Shown here in pieces: positions 25,391 to 34,319 of a stretch of DNA of 64,000 nt. Numbering within the stretch: the first letter of the stretch is position 1; the number at the start of each line of letters is the position of its first letter. The stretch lies in the NCBI GenBank assembly GCA_951812965.1, contig OX638341.1, positions 3,082,438-3,146,437 on the forward strand, in the 5' to 3' direction. A program made the position numbers and the translations under genes. This DNA comes from an uncultured Pseudohongiella sp. Lineage in GTDB: Bacteria > Pseudomonadota > Gammaproteobacteria > Pseudomonadales > Pseudohongiellaceae. The notes under the pieces were generated by a model. The model saw only the letters and a list, made by a program, of their open reading frames with translations. It did not search any database and had not been told where the DNA came from.

Positions 25391-27958
25391 TTAGTTTGTC
25401 AATGCGGGCGAGGCATGCCTCGCCCCTACAGTCACGCGGAAGGGTTCGCTCTGCACGTTCGCCCCTACAGTCACGCGGAAGGGTTCGCTTTGCACGTTCG
25501 CCCCTACGGTCATGCGGAAGGGCTCGCTTTGCACGATGCCCAGCACGATTGCGGACCAGCGGTAATCCTGCCCGGCGGCCTCGCGCACGATGCGCCGGAT
25601 CACCGGCTGGTCGTAATATTCGACCCTGCGCCCAAGGGCGTAGGTCATCAGTTTTTCCGTTACGGTATGGGCGAACTGGTCTGGCCGGTCAAGCATCCAG
25701 TCGCGCAAGTCGGCGAAACCACCGAACTCGACGCCGCCGGGATAATTGCCGTTCGGATCGACCGGATTGCCGGCTTCGTCAAAATCGCGCCAGGCGCCGA
25801 TCACGTCGAAGTTCTCCAGCGCGAAACCGAGCGGGTCGATTACCACGTGGCAACTGGAACAGACCGGATCCTCTCGATGTTGCGCCAATCGTTCGCGAAT
25901 CGACTCCGGCGCCACGCCCCCGGCTTCGGCAAGCACCGGCACATTCGGCGGCGGCGCTGGAGGCGGCGTGCCGAGCATGTTGTCGAGCAGCCATTTGCCG
26001 CGCAATACCGGCGAGGTGCGGCCCGGATAGGATGTCACCGTCAGCAAGGCGCCGTTGCCGAGCAGCCCGCCGCGCTTGCCCGTATCGGGAATCTCCGCCT
26101 TGCGGAAGCGGCTGCCGTACACGCCGCCGATGCCGTAATGTCGCGCCAGGCGTTCGTTGACAAAGGTGTAGTCGGCGCCGATCAGGTCGAGGATACTGGC
26201 GTCCTCGCGCAACGCATCGGCGATGAACATCCCGGTTTCTCGCTCGAAAGCCTCGATCAGGCTGACATCGTATTCGGGAAAGATGACGGTATTGATCACC
26301 ACCTCGTCGAGCCGGCGCAGATTCAGCCATTGGGCGGCGAAATCCTCCACCAGCGTCTCGACACCGCGCCGGTCGGCCAGCAGCCGCCGGGCCTGCCCGG
26401 CGTATACGTTCGGGTCGGACAAACGCCCATCTTCAGCCAGACGCAGCAATTCCTCGTCGGGCGCGCTGCTCCAGAGAAAATAGGAGAGTCGCGAGGCCAG
26501 TTCGAGGGCGCTCAGTTCACGGACGCCACCGGTTTGAGAAGGAGCCTCGTAGCTGCGCACGAGAAATTCGGGGTCGGAAAGCAGATACTCCAGGGCGAAT
26601 TGTATGCCGGTATCGAAACTGCCGCCCTGCTCCCTGCCCTCGTTGAAGAAGCCGAGCAGCAATTCGGTATCCTCCCCGGTGGCCGGCCGCCGATACGCGC
26701 GTCTGGCCATGCTCGTGAGGATCTCGCTCGCGCAGGCGGCTTCCTCGATCCGGCTGTCGGGATAGCACGAGAAGATATGCGCCCGGCTCGGCGAATCCGC
26801 ATTCGCGGCGAGACCGCCGTGCGGACCGCCGATCTCGATAGCATGCACTTTCTGGTAGTCGAGATAGACTTCGTCGTTCGCCAGCAATCGGCCGCCCTGA
26901 TTCGGCTGCGGGACGCCCTCCCTGTCGACTTGCTGCCGCACATAGGAAGCGGTTACCACATGGGGGCCGGCGGTAACGGGCGCGATTACTTCAAGTCCTT
27001 CGCCCGCGCCATACAACATGTATTGTTCCCAGTCTACGCTGCCGGATTCCCCGGTTCCCGTGAAACTGAGCGGAGCGGGAATTCCCGGCGCATCGCCGCC
27101 GACGCTGAAGCGTTCGAGCAGGCGCCCGTCGAGGCGAATTTCGAGCATCTGCTCCCAGCCCAGACCCTTGATGTAATCCTGGTAATTGGTTTCGAGTTGC
27201 GCGCTGATGCGGTAGACGCCGTCAACGGGAAAATAATGTTCCGCGGATACGCCGCCGCGGGAGCCGAAAGGCATGTCGTCGTTCTGGCGCCATTCCTGGC
27301 TCATGTAGAGGGGAATTTCGTAGGTCGTCGCGGTGGGACCCGCGGGCGGCAGGCCCACGGCCAGCCGGGTCACCTGCCGCGCCACCGACATGTAGCGTTC
27401 CATATGGGAAGTGGTGAAAGGCAGCGAGGCGGCGATGTTGTCGAAGCTGCCGTCGGCGGTCGGGTCGCCTGGCAAGAGTTCCATTACATCGACATCAATC
27501 CCAAGTAACTCGTTGATTGTGTTGTTGTATTCGTAGCGGTTCATCCGATGAAGCGGCGTCACCCGGCCCGGATTCGGTCTAGCGGCCCAGGCCGCGTCGA
27601 GTTCCGATTCAAGCCAGGACGTCATGACTTCGTACATTTCGAAAGGTGGCCGCGGCATGCCTTCCGGCGGCATCATGTGCGCCCGCAACTTCCTGACCAT
27701 TCGCTCCAGTTCGTCGGCGTACTCGCCGGGGCGGCTGAAATCGACGCTTTGCAGGGAAAGATCGGCCTCCAGCAGAAAGTCGTTGTGGCAGGCAAGACAA
27801 TAGGTGTTCACTGTCTGCCGCATCTCGGCAGCGGAAAACGCGGCCTCCTGGGCCTGTGAGGACGCCGCCGCGAACACGCCGAAAACCAGGCCGAACAAGC
27901 TGCGCCATGGCACCGCGCCGAAGCTGTTGGCCGTCTGCTCACGCATCGTTCGCTTCAT
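25391..27958 (-). CDS. DUF1592/DUF1588/DUF1585 cytochrome-like protein (PSCyt-type)
   Basis: Exported protein of about 855 residues. After the signal (SSQAQEA) comes a haem motif YCLACHND, then the DUF1587 segment RMNRYEYNNTINELLGIDVD, DUF1592 (RLSYFLWSSAPDEELL), DUF1588 (RGGLLGNGALLTVTSYPGRTSPVLRG, with CSSCH as a second haem motif) and DUF1585 (LMTYALGRRVEYYD). Substrate unknown. ATG 27958 has AAGG/GAGGG upstream. The C-terminus is odd: the normal end QSEPFRM is extended by copies of a 13-residue unit and by REP-derived ARHASP. Part of the DUF3500-esterase-DUF1592-DUF1552-ankyrin operon. Confidence 0.9.
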   Translation of the reverse strand: MKRTMREQTANSFGAVPWRSLFGLVFGVFAAASSQAQEAAFSAAEMRQTVNTYCLACHNDFLLEADLSLQSVDFSRPGEYADELERMVRKLRAHMMPPEGMPRPPFEMYEVMTSWLESELDAAWAARPNPGRVTPLHRMNRYEYNNTINELLGIDVDVMELLPGDPTADGSFDNIAASLPFTTSHMERYMSVARQVTRLAVGLPPAGPTATTYEIPLYMSQEWRQNDDMPFGSRGGVSAEHYFPVDGVYRISAQLETNYQDYIKGLGWEQMLEIRLDGRLLERFSVGGDAPGIPAPLSFTGTGESGSVDWEQYMLYGAGEGLEVIAPVTAGPHVVTASYVRQQVDREGVPQPNQGGRLLANDEVYLDYQKVHAIEIGGPHGGLAANADSPSRAHIFSCYPDSRIEEAACASEILTSMARRAYRRPATGEDTELLLGFFNEGREQGGSFDTGIQFALEYLLSDPEFLVRSYEAPSQTGGVRELSALELASRLSYFLWSSAPDEELLRLAEDGRLSDPNVYAGQARRLLADRRGVETLVEDFAAQWLNLRRLDEVVINTVIFPEYDVSLIEAFERETGMFIADALREDASILDLIGADYTFVNERLARHYGIGGVYGSRFRKAEIPDTGKRGGLLGNGALLTVTSYPGRTSPVLRGKWLLDNMLGTPPPAPPPNVPVLAEAGGVAPESIRERLAQHREDPVCSSCHVVIDPLGFALENFDVIGAWRDFDEAGNPVDPNGNYPGGVEFGGFADLRDWMLDRPDQFAHTVTEKLMTYALGRRVEYYDQPVIRRIVREAAGQDYRWSAIVLGIVQSEPFRMTVGANVQSEPFRVTVGANVQSEPFRVTVGARHASPALTN
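25406..25425. repeat. REP palindrome within 3' end of DUF1592 gene
   Basis: Perfect 20-bp palindrome that codes for the last residues of the DUF1592 protein (minus-strand frame ARHASP). Confidence 0.9.
25421..25537. repeat. 39-bp tandem repeat, three copies
   Basis: Units start at 25421, 25460 and 25499. In the minus-strand frame they encode three 13-residue repeats (VQSEPFRVTVGAN) at the C-terminus of the DUF1592 protein; in-frame because 39 is a multiple of three. Confidence 0.9.
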
Positions 27959-27981
27959 GCCTTGCTGCCCTCGTTTTCGAA

Positions 27982-29571
27982 TCAGCGGCTGCGCAAATAC
28001 AACTCTTCCAGATATTCCAGTCTTTCCGATTTCGGATGCACCGTGGCGCGCACTTCGGTGTCGAGAATCTGCACTACATCCGCCTCCGGTTCGTACGCGG
28101 GCCATTCCGGCAGACCGGGCCCGTTGGGGTCGCCGGTTGCAGCGAAATTCACCCAGTAGTCGGCGACGATTTCCGCCAGTGCCCGGTCGCCGGCGTCCCA
28201 ATCGAGGCCGACCAGGTCGAGATTGTCGAACACGTAAGCCAGTTCACCCGAATGATAGGCGCCGAACAGGCGCTGCCCGCCGTTGCCGGTCAGGTCGGGG
28301 TCTTCGTGCACATACAGTCTGAAGACCGGCGCCGGCCGGGTAAAGAAATAGACATAGGCGTTATTGCCCCGCTCGCTGACCAGCCTTCCCCACATGCGCG
28401 ATGCCAGCAGAAAGGCGTTGTCGCCCATTATTTCCTTGCGCGCATCGAGCGGTGAAAGGTCCAGTGCTTCCGGGTACAGGGATTTCACTTGCGCGGCTTC
28501 GCCGCCGAAAGCATTTTCGAGATAGTTATCGAGATCGGCCTCGATGATCGGCCCGGCGGTATGCTGCAGGCCGTAATATTCCTCGGCCAGGCCGCCGACC
28601 ATCACCGGAATCCGGTTCTGATCGCCGGACTCGAGCATGTCGTATGGACGACCGGGCACCACCCAGCCGTCGATCAGCGGGCCCGTCGTACCGCCGGGAG
28701 TCGCAATGAGGCGCTCGGCGGGAATGGCGCGCAGTTCCGACAGTGCCTCCGCCCCACCGCCGCTGACGCCGAGTCGCTCGGCATAGGCGCTGCCGGATGC
28801 GTGGCCTTGCTCCAGTTCGATATCGAGCTTGATGCAGCCCGGCGACTGGCCGATCACGCCGTCGATCAAGCCTTCGGCCAAGGGCGAGGACTGCAGCAGG
28901 CAGACATCGGTGCCGCCTGCGGACTGACCGAAAATCGTCACCCGGCCCGGGTCGCCGCCGAAGCCCGCGACATTGTCCCGGACCCATTCGAGCGCGGCGA
29001 TCTGATCGAGCAGGCCGTAGTTGCCGGAAGCGCTTTCCGTCGATTCCCCGCTCAAGGCCGGATGCGAGAGGAATCCAAGCGGGCCGAGCCGGTAATTCGC
29101 GGTGACAATGACCGCGCCGCGCGCCGCCAGGTTCGCGCCGTCGAATATGCGCGCTCCGGCATGGCCGGTGGTATTGCCGCCGCCGTGGTACCAGACCATG
29201 ACCGGCAGGCGCTCGTCGGCTTCCCGGGCGCCGGTAAAGACGTTGAGATAAAGACAATCCTCGGAGCGATACAGATTTCCGCGCGCATACAACGATGCAT
29301 CGGAATTGCGCGCCTGCCAGCAGGCCGGGCCGATGCGATCCGCGTCTTTCACTCCGGCGAACGGAATCGGCGCGGCCGGCGGGCGCCAGCGCAACTCGCC
29401 GGTGGGCGGCGCGGCGAAGGCGATGCCTTCAAACACCGTTACTTCCGGCTGATGCTCCGAGGCGAAGCCACGCAACACGCCGCTTCGGGTTCCGACTTCG
29501 CTTACGTCGGCCAGGGCAGCGCCGGAGCAAACGGCCGCCGCCAGCAATACGGTAATCTTTCTGACTTTCAT
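27982..29571 (-). CDS. Type-B carboxylesterase, exported
   Basis: Alpha/beta hydrolase of 529 residues of the carboxylesterase/cholinesterase family. Signal peptide to ALADV. Visible: PPTGELRWRPP, SEDCLYLNVF, oxyanion loop WYHGGGN, the nucleophile GQSAGGTDV (Ser at about residue 215), and the catalytic His region GAYHSGELAYVF. Two starts compete: ATG 29571 has AAGGGAT upstream and a clean signal; ATG 29595 overlaps the DUF3500 stop as TGATG and would give translational coupling. Second gene of the minus-strand operon, 23 bases before the DUF1592 start. Confidence 0.9.
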   Translation of the reverse strand: MKVRKITVLLAAAVCSGAALADVSEVGTRSGVLRGFASEHQPEVTVFEGIAFAAPPTGELRWRPPAAPIPFAGVKDADRIGPACWQARNSDASLYARGNLYRSEDCLYLNVFTGAREADERLPVMVWYHGGGNTTGHAGARIFDGANLAARGAVIVTANYRLGPLGFLSHPALSGESTESASGNYGLLDQIAALEWVRDNVAGFGGDPGRVTIFGQSAGGTDVCLLQSSPLAEGLIDGVIGQSPGCIKLDIELEQGHASGSAYAERLGVSGGGAEALSELRAIPAERLIATPGGTTGPLIDGWVVPGRPYDMLESGDQNRIPVMVGGLAEEYYGLQHTAGPIIEADLDNYLENAFGGEAAQVKSLYPEALDLSPLDARKEIMGDNAFLLASRMWGRLVSERGNNAYVYFFTRPAPVFRLYVHEDPDLTGNGGQRLFGAYHSGELAYVFDNLDLVGLDWDAGDRALAEIVADYWVNFAATGDPNGPGLPEWPAYEPEADVVQILDTEVRATVHPKSERLEYLEELYLRSR

Positions 29572-29594
29572 GACATCGTTATCCCTTTGATCCA

Positions 29595-30662
29595 TCAGTG
29601 GTTATGCCCCTCGCCAAATGCCGCGGCCACGGCATCGTAATGCATCCGGATCAGGTCGCGGCCGAAATCGCCCTCGAAGTCGCGCCATACCAGGTGAATG
29701 TGATTGGCATTGTTCTGGGTGTTGTCGTATTCGATCAGAAACGTCGGCCCCTGCACGCGGTAGTAATGCGCGTCGCCGCGCTCGAGCCCGCCGATCCAGA
29801 GAAAGCGGATGCCCTCCTTGCCGGCCTGCTCGATGTTGTCGAGCCGCGCATGGGCCAACGGCAGCGCCTGCACGACGGCGACTTCGCGCACGAGTTCCAT
29901 CAGTTTTTCCTGCTGCGCAACGGACAGATCGCCCCAGGCGACACCGGAGTCTTCCAGCGGCTCCACGAGTTGTTCGTTGCCGGTGAGAATGTCGCGCGGC
30001 ACGCTGACTTCCATGATGGCGTCGGATTTCTGTTCATCGCTCAGTGAAGTGACGAGTTCACGCGCCAGGTCTTCCTCCCGATGCAATACGCGGGTTCCCA
30101 TGCGCGGACCGCTGCGCACCTCGGCGGGATTGCTGCCGAGAAATTGCGGCGTGCTGGCAATTCCGGCCCCGCCGGCAAAGGTCCAGTTGAATGCGAGATG
30201 GTGGCCTTCGTAGCGCAAGGCCCAGGGGGCCTCCATATCGGGCTGACCGAAAATCGAGAAAAAGTACAGTTCCGGGTCGCGGTCGAAGCGTCCGTTGACC
30301 TCGATCTCGGCAAGTACGGATTCGAGACTGCGTACGTCTTCGGTCTTGGCGAAACCGTCGACGCTGAGGAAAACCTGCAACAGGCGCCGGGCGGCGGCGC
30401 GCTGTTCTTCATTCATGGCCTTGTAGGGTACGCCCTTGCGGTCTACCGGTGTGAAGAACCAATTGCTGCGCTCTTCGTCGTCGAATTGAAACAAAGCGCT
30501 CGCTCGCTGCGTTGTATCAAGTGAGGCAATGAATTCGCTGGCCGTGGAGATCATCTCCGCGGTAAGCTCAATTTGTTGCTGGGAATGGGCGAAAGTCGAC
30601 ATCAGGCACAGTATAAACGCTGATGCCGACCCGCCAAGAATCCTGCCGGTGGCGTTTTGCAT
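29595..30662 (-). CDS. DUF3500-domain exported protein
   Basis: A 355-residue protein with signal peptide (CLMSTFAHSQ). DUF3500 landmarks: LFQFDDEERSNWFFTP, RKGVPYKAMNEEQRAAARRLLQ, the HHLAFNWTF strand, FLGSNPAEVRSGPRMGTRVL, and the C-terminal HIHLVWRDFEGDFGRDLI, with a His-rich end GEGHNH. Function is unknown; the conserved His pairs suggest metal binding. GGGAGG lies 9 bases before ATG 30662. First gene of the minus-strand operon and divergent from the TonB receptor, so the shared 156-base gap probably regulates uptake and processing together (inference). Confidence 0.9.
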   Translation of the reverse strand: MQNATGRILGGSASAFILCLMSTFAHSQQQIELTAEMISTASEFIASLDTTQRASALFQFDDEERSNWFFTPVDRKGVPYKAMNEEQRAAARRLLQVFLSVDGFAKTEDVRSLESVLAEIEVNGRFDRDPELYFFSIFGQPDMEAPWALRYEGHHLAFNWTFAGGAGIASTPQFLGSNPAEVRSGPRMGTRVLHREEDLARELVTSLSDEQKSDAIMEVSVPRDILTGNEQLVEPLEDSGVAWGDLSVAQQEKLMELVREVAVVQALPLAHARLDNIEQAGKEGIRFLWIGGLERGDAHYYRVQGPTFLIEYDNTQNNANHIHLVWRDFEGDFGRDLIRMHYDAVAAAFGEGHNH

Positions 30663-30780
30663 GGTCTTGCCTCCCGAGGGCGGTAATCCGCAAAGCATAA
30701 ACCCGCTGCCGGTTCCGGTCTAGCCGAATCCGGCGCGGCCAGAATTTACTCCAGTCATGGGCCGGATTGCAGATATACAA

Positions 30781-30799
30781 ATGATTGGGGATCATTATC
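30781..30799 (+). promoter_or_regulatory. Inverted repeat before TonB receptor, possibly Fur-like
   Basis: ATGAT-TGGGG-ATCAT followed by TATC. The right half ATCATTATC equals half of a Fur box, but the spacing to the left half is 5 bases instead of 1. Weak evidence. Confidence 0.25.
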
Positions 30800-30818
30800 A
30801 ACTTGGGGAGATAAGTTC

Positions 30819-33653
30819 ATGACTTCCAGAAAATTCAGATTGACAGCACTATCCGCCGGCGTTGCCGCTGCCATCGGCTCGGCGCCCCCGGTCCTGGCGC
30901 AAGACGAGGAAACGCTCGAGGAAATCCTCGTTACCGGTTCCTATATTCGCCGCACGAGTTTCGACGGAACGAAGCCGGTACAGGTGATCGATCAGACGAC
31001 GATCGAACGGATCGGCGCATCGCAGCCGGTCGACGTACTCAAGGAACTGACCGTCAACAGCGGTTCGCAGTTCTACAACGAGACCAACAACCGGGCCGGC
31101 ACGGCGATGTTCAACGTGCGCAATCTGGGTCTCGGTTCGACCTTGACCCTGATTAACGGCAAGCGCGGAGGCATCGCGCCGGTTACCGACGACACCGGGA
31201 CCGACTATCTGGATATCAACCAGTTTCCGATCACGATGATCGAGCGCATCGAAGTGCTGACCGACGGCGCTTCCGCTCTCTACGGCTCGCAGGCGGTGGC
31301 CGGCGTCGCAAACATCATCACGCGCAAGGGCTTTGAAGGCTTTGAACTCAGCGGCAGTTATTCACAGTCCGAAATCGAGCAGCAGGATATCGGATTCGCC
31401 GCGGGCGCACAGTTCGGCCAGGGCGGTTTCAATATCTATGCAAGCTGGTACGAGCAGGACGAAGCGTTTCGCTCCGACTTCGACTGGCTGAACGAGCGGC
31501 TCAATCCGAGCCCGCGCGAATCGCGTTTCCTGTCTTCCACCGGTTCGCCCGGCACCTATCGCGGCGCTACTCTGAACGCGGCCGGAAACGCGGTTCCCAC
31601 CGGCGGCAACCGGGTGCCGGACCCCGATTGCGAAGCCGCGGGCGGTGTCCTGCGCAGCCCGAGCGATTCGCGCTGCCGTTACCTGTTCGTAGACCAGGTG
31701 GCCATCATCTCCGCCGAAGAGCGGGTGCAGGTCTTCAACGAATTCGATTGGGAGTTCAGCGACCGGCTGCGCTACTACGCGGAAGCGAGCTATTCAAACA
31801 ATATCGTCAAACGACCGAGCGGCGGCGCCACCTTCAATACCGGCAACGCGGTCGGCGGCGGCTTCACCGTACCGGCATCGCATCCTTTCAACTTCTTTGT
31901 CGCCGACCCGGCCAATCCTGCCGACATTCTCTACGTCGGCCCGGATGCCTGGAACAACTCGATCCACACCGCAACCGACTTGCAAGTGACCGCAAGGCCA
32001 CTGGGCCGGGAGGTGAACAATACGCCCCTGACCCAATACATCAAGCGGGAATTGAGCTACACGCGCATCCTCAACGGCGTCGAGTTCGATATCGGCGACA
32101 CCTGGAGGATGGATCTGTCCTATGGCTGGGCAAACTCCACGCGCACCACGAACGCGCCGCACAACTATCGTTCCGACGTTTTCCAGGATCTGGTAAAAGC
32201 AGGCGAATGGAATCCCTTCGGCACGCGCCTCGCCAATCCGGCGCTGGTTTCACCCAAGGACGGCACGAGCACGGCCGGCAACAGCGACATCACGCTGGCC
32301 AAGTTCGATACGCCTTCGGCCAGCAATGCGCGCGTACTGGAACAAGTCACCGACCTGGTGTTTACCGGCGACCTTTTCGAGTTCAACGGCAATACCGTGC
32401 AGGCAGCCTTCGGCAGCCAGTTTCGTGACGTGTTCATTGAAATCTTCGGCGACTCGCTGGAATCCGCCGGCGAGGCCAACGAGCAAAGCCTCTCCGGCCC
32501 GGTGACCGGCAGCGAGGACGTGATCGCCGTATTCGGCGAGATCGTCGTGCCGGCGACCGACACGCTCGAATTGCAATTCGCCGTACGCAGGGAAGATTAC
32601 GGCGGCCGGATCGGCGCCACTACGGACCCGAAGGTCGCGTTCGAATTCCGTCCGCTCGACTGGCTCGGCTTCCGCGGCTCCTGGGGCACGTCCTTCCAGG
32701 CGCCCACGGTACGCCAGACCGCCGAAGCGACTTCGTCGGCCTTCATCGACGACCCGGCTTCCCCGACCGGCCCCGGCGGCAGCACGGTGTGCGTTTCCAC
32801 CGGCCTGAACAACAACATCACGGTAGCCGTGCAGGGCTCGCCCAATCTGGCGCCCCAGGAGTCGGAAAACTTCAACCTGGGCCTGGTGTTGCAATTGGAA
32901 AACGGCTTCAACGCGAGCGCGGATTACTTCAACTTCGAATACCAGGATCTGATCGCGCAATCGGAAGGCGCCCAGGCTATCGTGAACAACGACTGCCTGG
33001 ACGACGGCGTACCCAACGATCCCAGGGTCATTCGCGACGCCGGCGGCCAGTTGCGCCAGGTCAACACCCAGTTCGTCAACATCGGCTCGGTCGAGACCAG
33101 CGGTCTTGACGTGAATCTGGCCTGGGACGTGGATGTCGGCGCGGGCGAGTTGTTCCTCAATGCCGCCGCCACTTACGTGACCGAGTTCGCGGTCAGCGAC
33201 GGTGCGGTGAGCTTCGACGGCGCGGGCAGCAGGAACTTCCGCAACAACTTCTCGACCCTGCCGGAGTTGCGCGCGCATCTCGGCGCGACGTACTCCTTGG
33301 GGGACAGCAGTCTGACCGCCAAGTTCCGGCACATCGACGAATACCGCAACGACCAGAGCAACAACGGCATCGTCGAAGCCTGGAACGTGGTCGACGCCCA
33401 ATTCAACCATGTGTTCGCCGGACTTTTGGGCGACGGCGACACATCGGTCACGGTGGGAATCAACAACGTGTTCGACGAGGATCCGCCCCGCCTGACGCGG
33501 CTGGACGCGAACGGCAATGAACTGCCGGTGTTCCGACCGAGTTCCGGCGGCGTGATCTATGACGGTCTGTCGGACCGTCCTGGCTATGACGACCGCGCCG
33601 GCCACGACTTGCGCGGCAGGCTGATCTATGTGAGGTTCTCGCACGACTTCTGA
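30819..33653 (+). CDS. TonB-dependent outer-membrane receptor
   Basis: Outer-membrane transporter of 944 residues. Signal peptide ends VLAQDEE; the TonB box region is EEILVTGSYIRRTS. The plug domain is clear (PVQVIDQTTIERIGASQPVDVLKEL, then VLTDGASALYGSQAVAGVANIITRKGFEG), followed by a 22-strand barrel ending in RGRLIYVRFSHDF with terminal Phe. GGGGAGA lies 8 bases before the ATG. This subclass (TonB receptors with GSYIRR) often imports carbohydrates, peptides or aromatics rather than iron. It is followed after 13 bases by a 2OG-oxygenase-like gene, and is divergent from the DUF3500 operon. Confidence 0.95.
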   Translation: MTSRKFRLTALSAGVAAAIGSAPPVLAQDEETLEEILVTGSYIRRTSFDGTKPVQVIDQTTIERIGASQPVDVLKELTVNSGSQFYNETNNRAGTAMFNVRNLGLGSTLTLINGKRGGIAPVTDDTGTDYLDINQFPITMIERIEVLTDGASALYGSQAVAGVANIITRKGFEGFELSGSYSQSEIEQQDIGFAAGAQFGQGGFNIYASWYEQDEAFRSDFDWLNERLNPSPRESRFLSSTGSPGTYRGATLNAAGNAVPTGGNRVPDPDCEAAGGVLRSPSDSRCRYLFVDQVAIISAEERVQVFNEFDWEFSDRLRYYAEASYSNNIVKRPSGGATFNTGNAVGGGFTVPASHPFNFFVADPANPADILYVGPDAWNNSIHTATDLQVTARPLGREVNNTPLTQYIKRELSYTRILNGVEFDIGDTWRMDLSYGWANSTRTTNAPHNYRSDVFQDLVKAGEWNPFGTRLANPALVSPKDGTSTAGNSDITLAKFDTPSASNARVLEQVTDLVFTGDLFEFNGNTVQAAFGSQFRDVFIEIFGDSLESAGEANEQSLSGPVTGSEDVIAVFGEIVVPATDTLELQFAVRREDYGGRIGATTDPKVAFEFRPLDWLGFRGSWGTSFQAPTVRQTAEATSSAFIDDPASPTGPGGSTVCVSTGLNNNITVAVQGSPNLAPQESENFNLGLVLQLENGFNASADYFNFEYQDLIAQSEGAQAIVNNDCLDDGVPNDPRVIRDAGGQLRQVNTQFVNIGSVETSGLDVNLAWDVDVGAGELFLNAAATYVTEFAVSDGAVSFDGAGSRNFRNNFSTLPELRAHLGATYSLGDSSLTAKFRHIDEYRNDQSNNGIVEAWNVVDAQFNHVFAGLLGDGDTSVTVGINNVFDEDPPRLTRLDANGNELPVFRPSSGGVIYDGLSDRPGYDDRAGHDLRGRLIYVRFSHDF

Positions 33654-33666
33654 AGGAAGGGCCACG

Positions 33667-34314
33667 GTGCAGCAACTCGACATTGGTCGCAGCACTTCCT
33701 CGCTGTTCGGGACAATCCTGGTCGCTCATGACTGGCCCGACAGCGAGGGGCTCAACCGGCAACTCGCCGAATTGTTGCTGGCGAAAGAGCGCTCGCCCGG
33801 CGAAAAGGGGACAAATCGTTCCAACGCCGGCGGCTGGCAGTCACCGGGCAACCTGATCGGCTGGCCCGATGCCCCGGTCAAGGAATTGAAGCGGCGCATC
33901 GAGACCATCGTCTCCAGTCTCACCGACCGGATCATTCGCGACCGCGACCGGCAGCGGCAATTCCGCCTGCTCATCGACGCCTGGGGCAACATCAACCGCA
34001 ACGGCGACTACAACGTCGTGCATACGCATCCGAATTGCATGTGGTCGGGCGTGTACTACGTGACGAGGGGCAATCCCGATCCGGCCATCCCCCAGAACGG
34101 CCTGCTCGAACTGCTGGATCCGCGCGAGGCCGCCAATTACCTCCAGATCAGCAACACGATCCTCGACGGCCGCGAATTCATCGAAAACGTGCCCGGCCGC
34201 ATGTTGCTATGGCCAAGCTGGATGAAGCACATGGTGCATCCCTACACCGGCGCCGGCGAGCGAATCTCGATCGCCTACAACGTCAATGTAATTGAAGAAG
34301 CCCCCGACGCCTGA
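33667..34314 (+). CDS. TIGR02466-family 2OG-Fe(II) oxygenase-like protein
   Basis: Cytosolic protein of 215 residues with a double-stranded beta-helix. The metal site is suggested by HTHPNCMWSGVYYV (His-x-His, residues about 119-132) and the distal MKHMVHPYTGAGERISIAYNV with His and Arg for 2-oxoglutarate. Start is GTG 33667, with GGAAGGG 6-12 bases upstream; no ATG is available nearer than residue 122. The gene follows the TonB receptor by 13 bases, so it probably modifies something linked to the imported substrate. Hydroxylase target unknown. Confidence 0.8.
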   Translation: MQQLDIGRSTSSLFGTILVAHDWPDSEGLNRQLAELLLAKERSPGEKGTNRSNAGGWQSPGNLIGWPDAPVKELKRRIETIVSSLTDRIIRDRDRQRQFRLLIDAWGNINRNGDYNVVHTHPNCMWSGVYYVTRGNPDPAIPQNGLLELLDPREAANYLQISNTILDGREFIENVPGRMLLWPSWMKHMVHPYTGAGERISIAYNVNVIEEAPDA

Positions 34315-34319
34315 GCGAA

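Noticed and set aside
28489..29640. Plus-strand frame of 383 codons
   Set aside because: Antisense shadow of the type-B esterase gene.
30781..30799. Fur box before the TonB receptor
   Set aside because: Only the right half fits; spacing is wrong by 4 bases. Kept as a weak regulatory candidate only.
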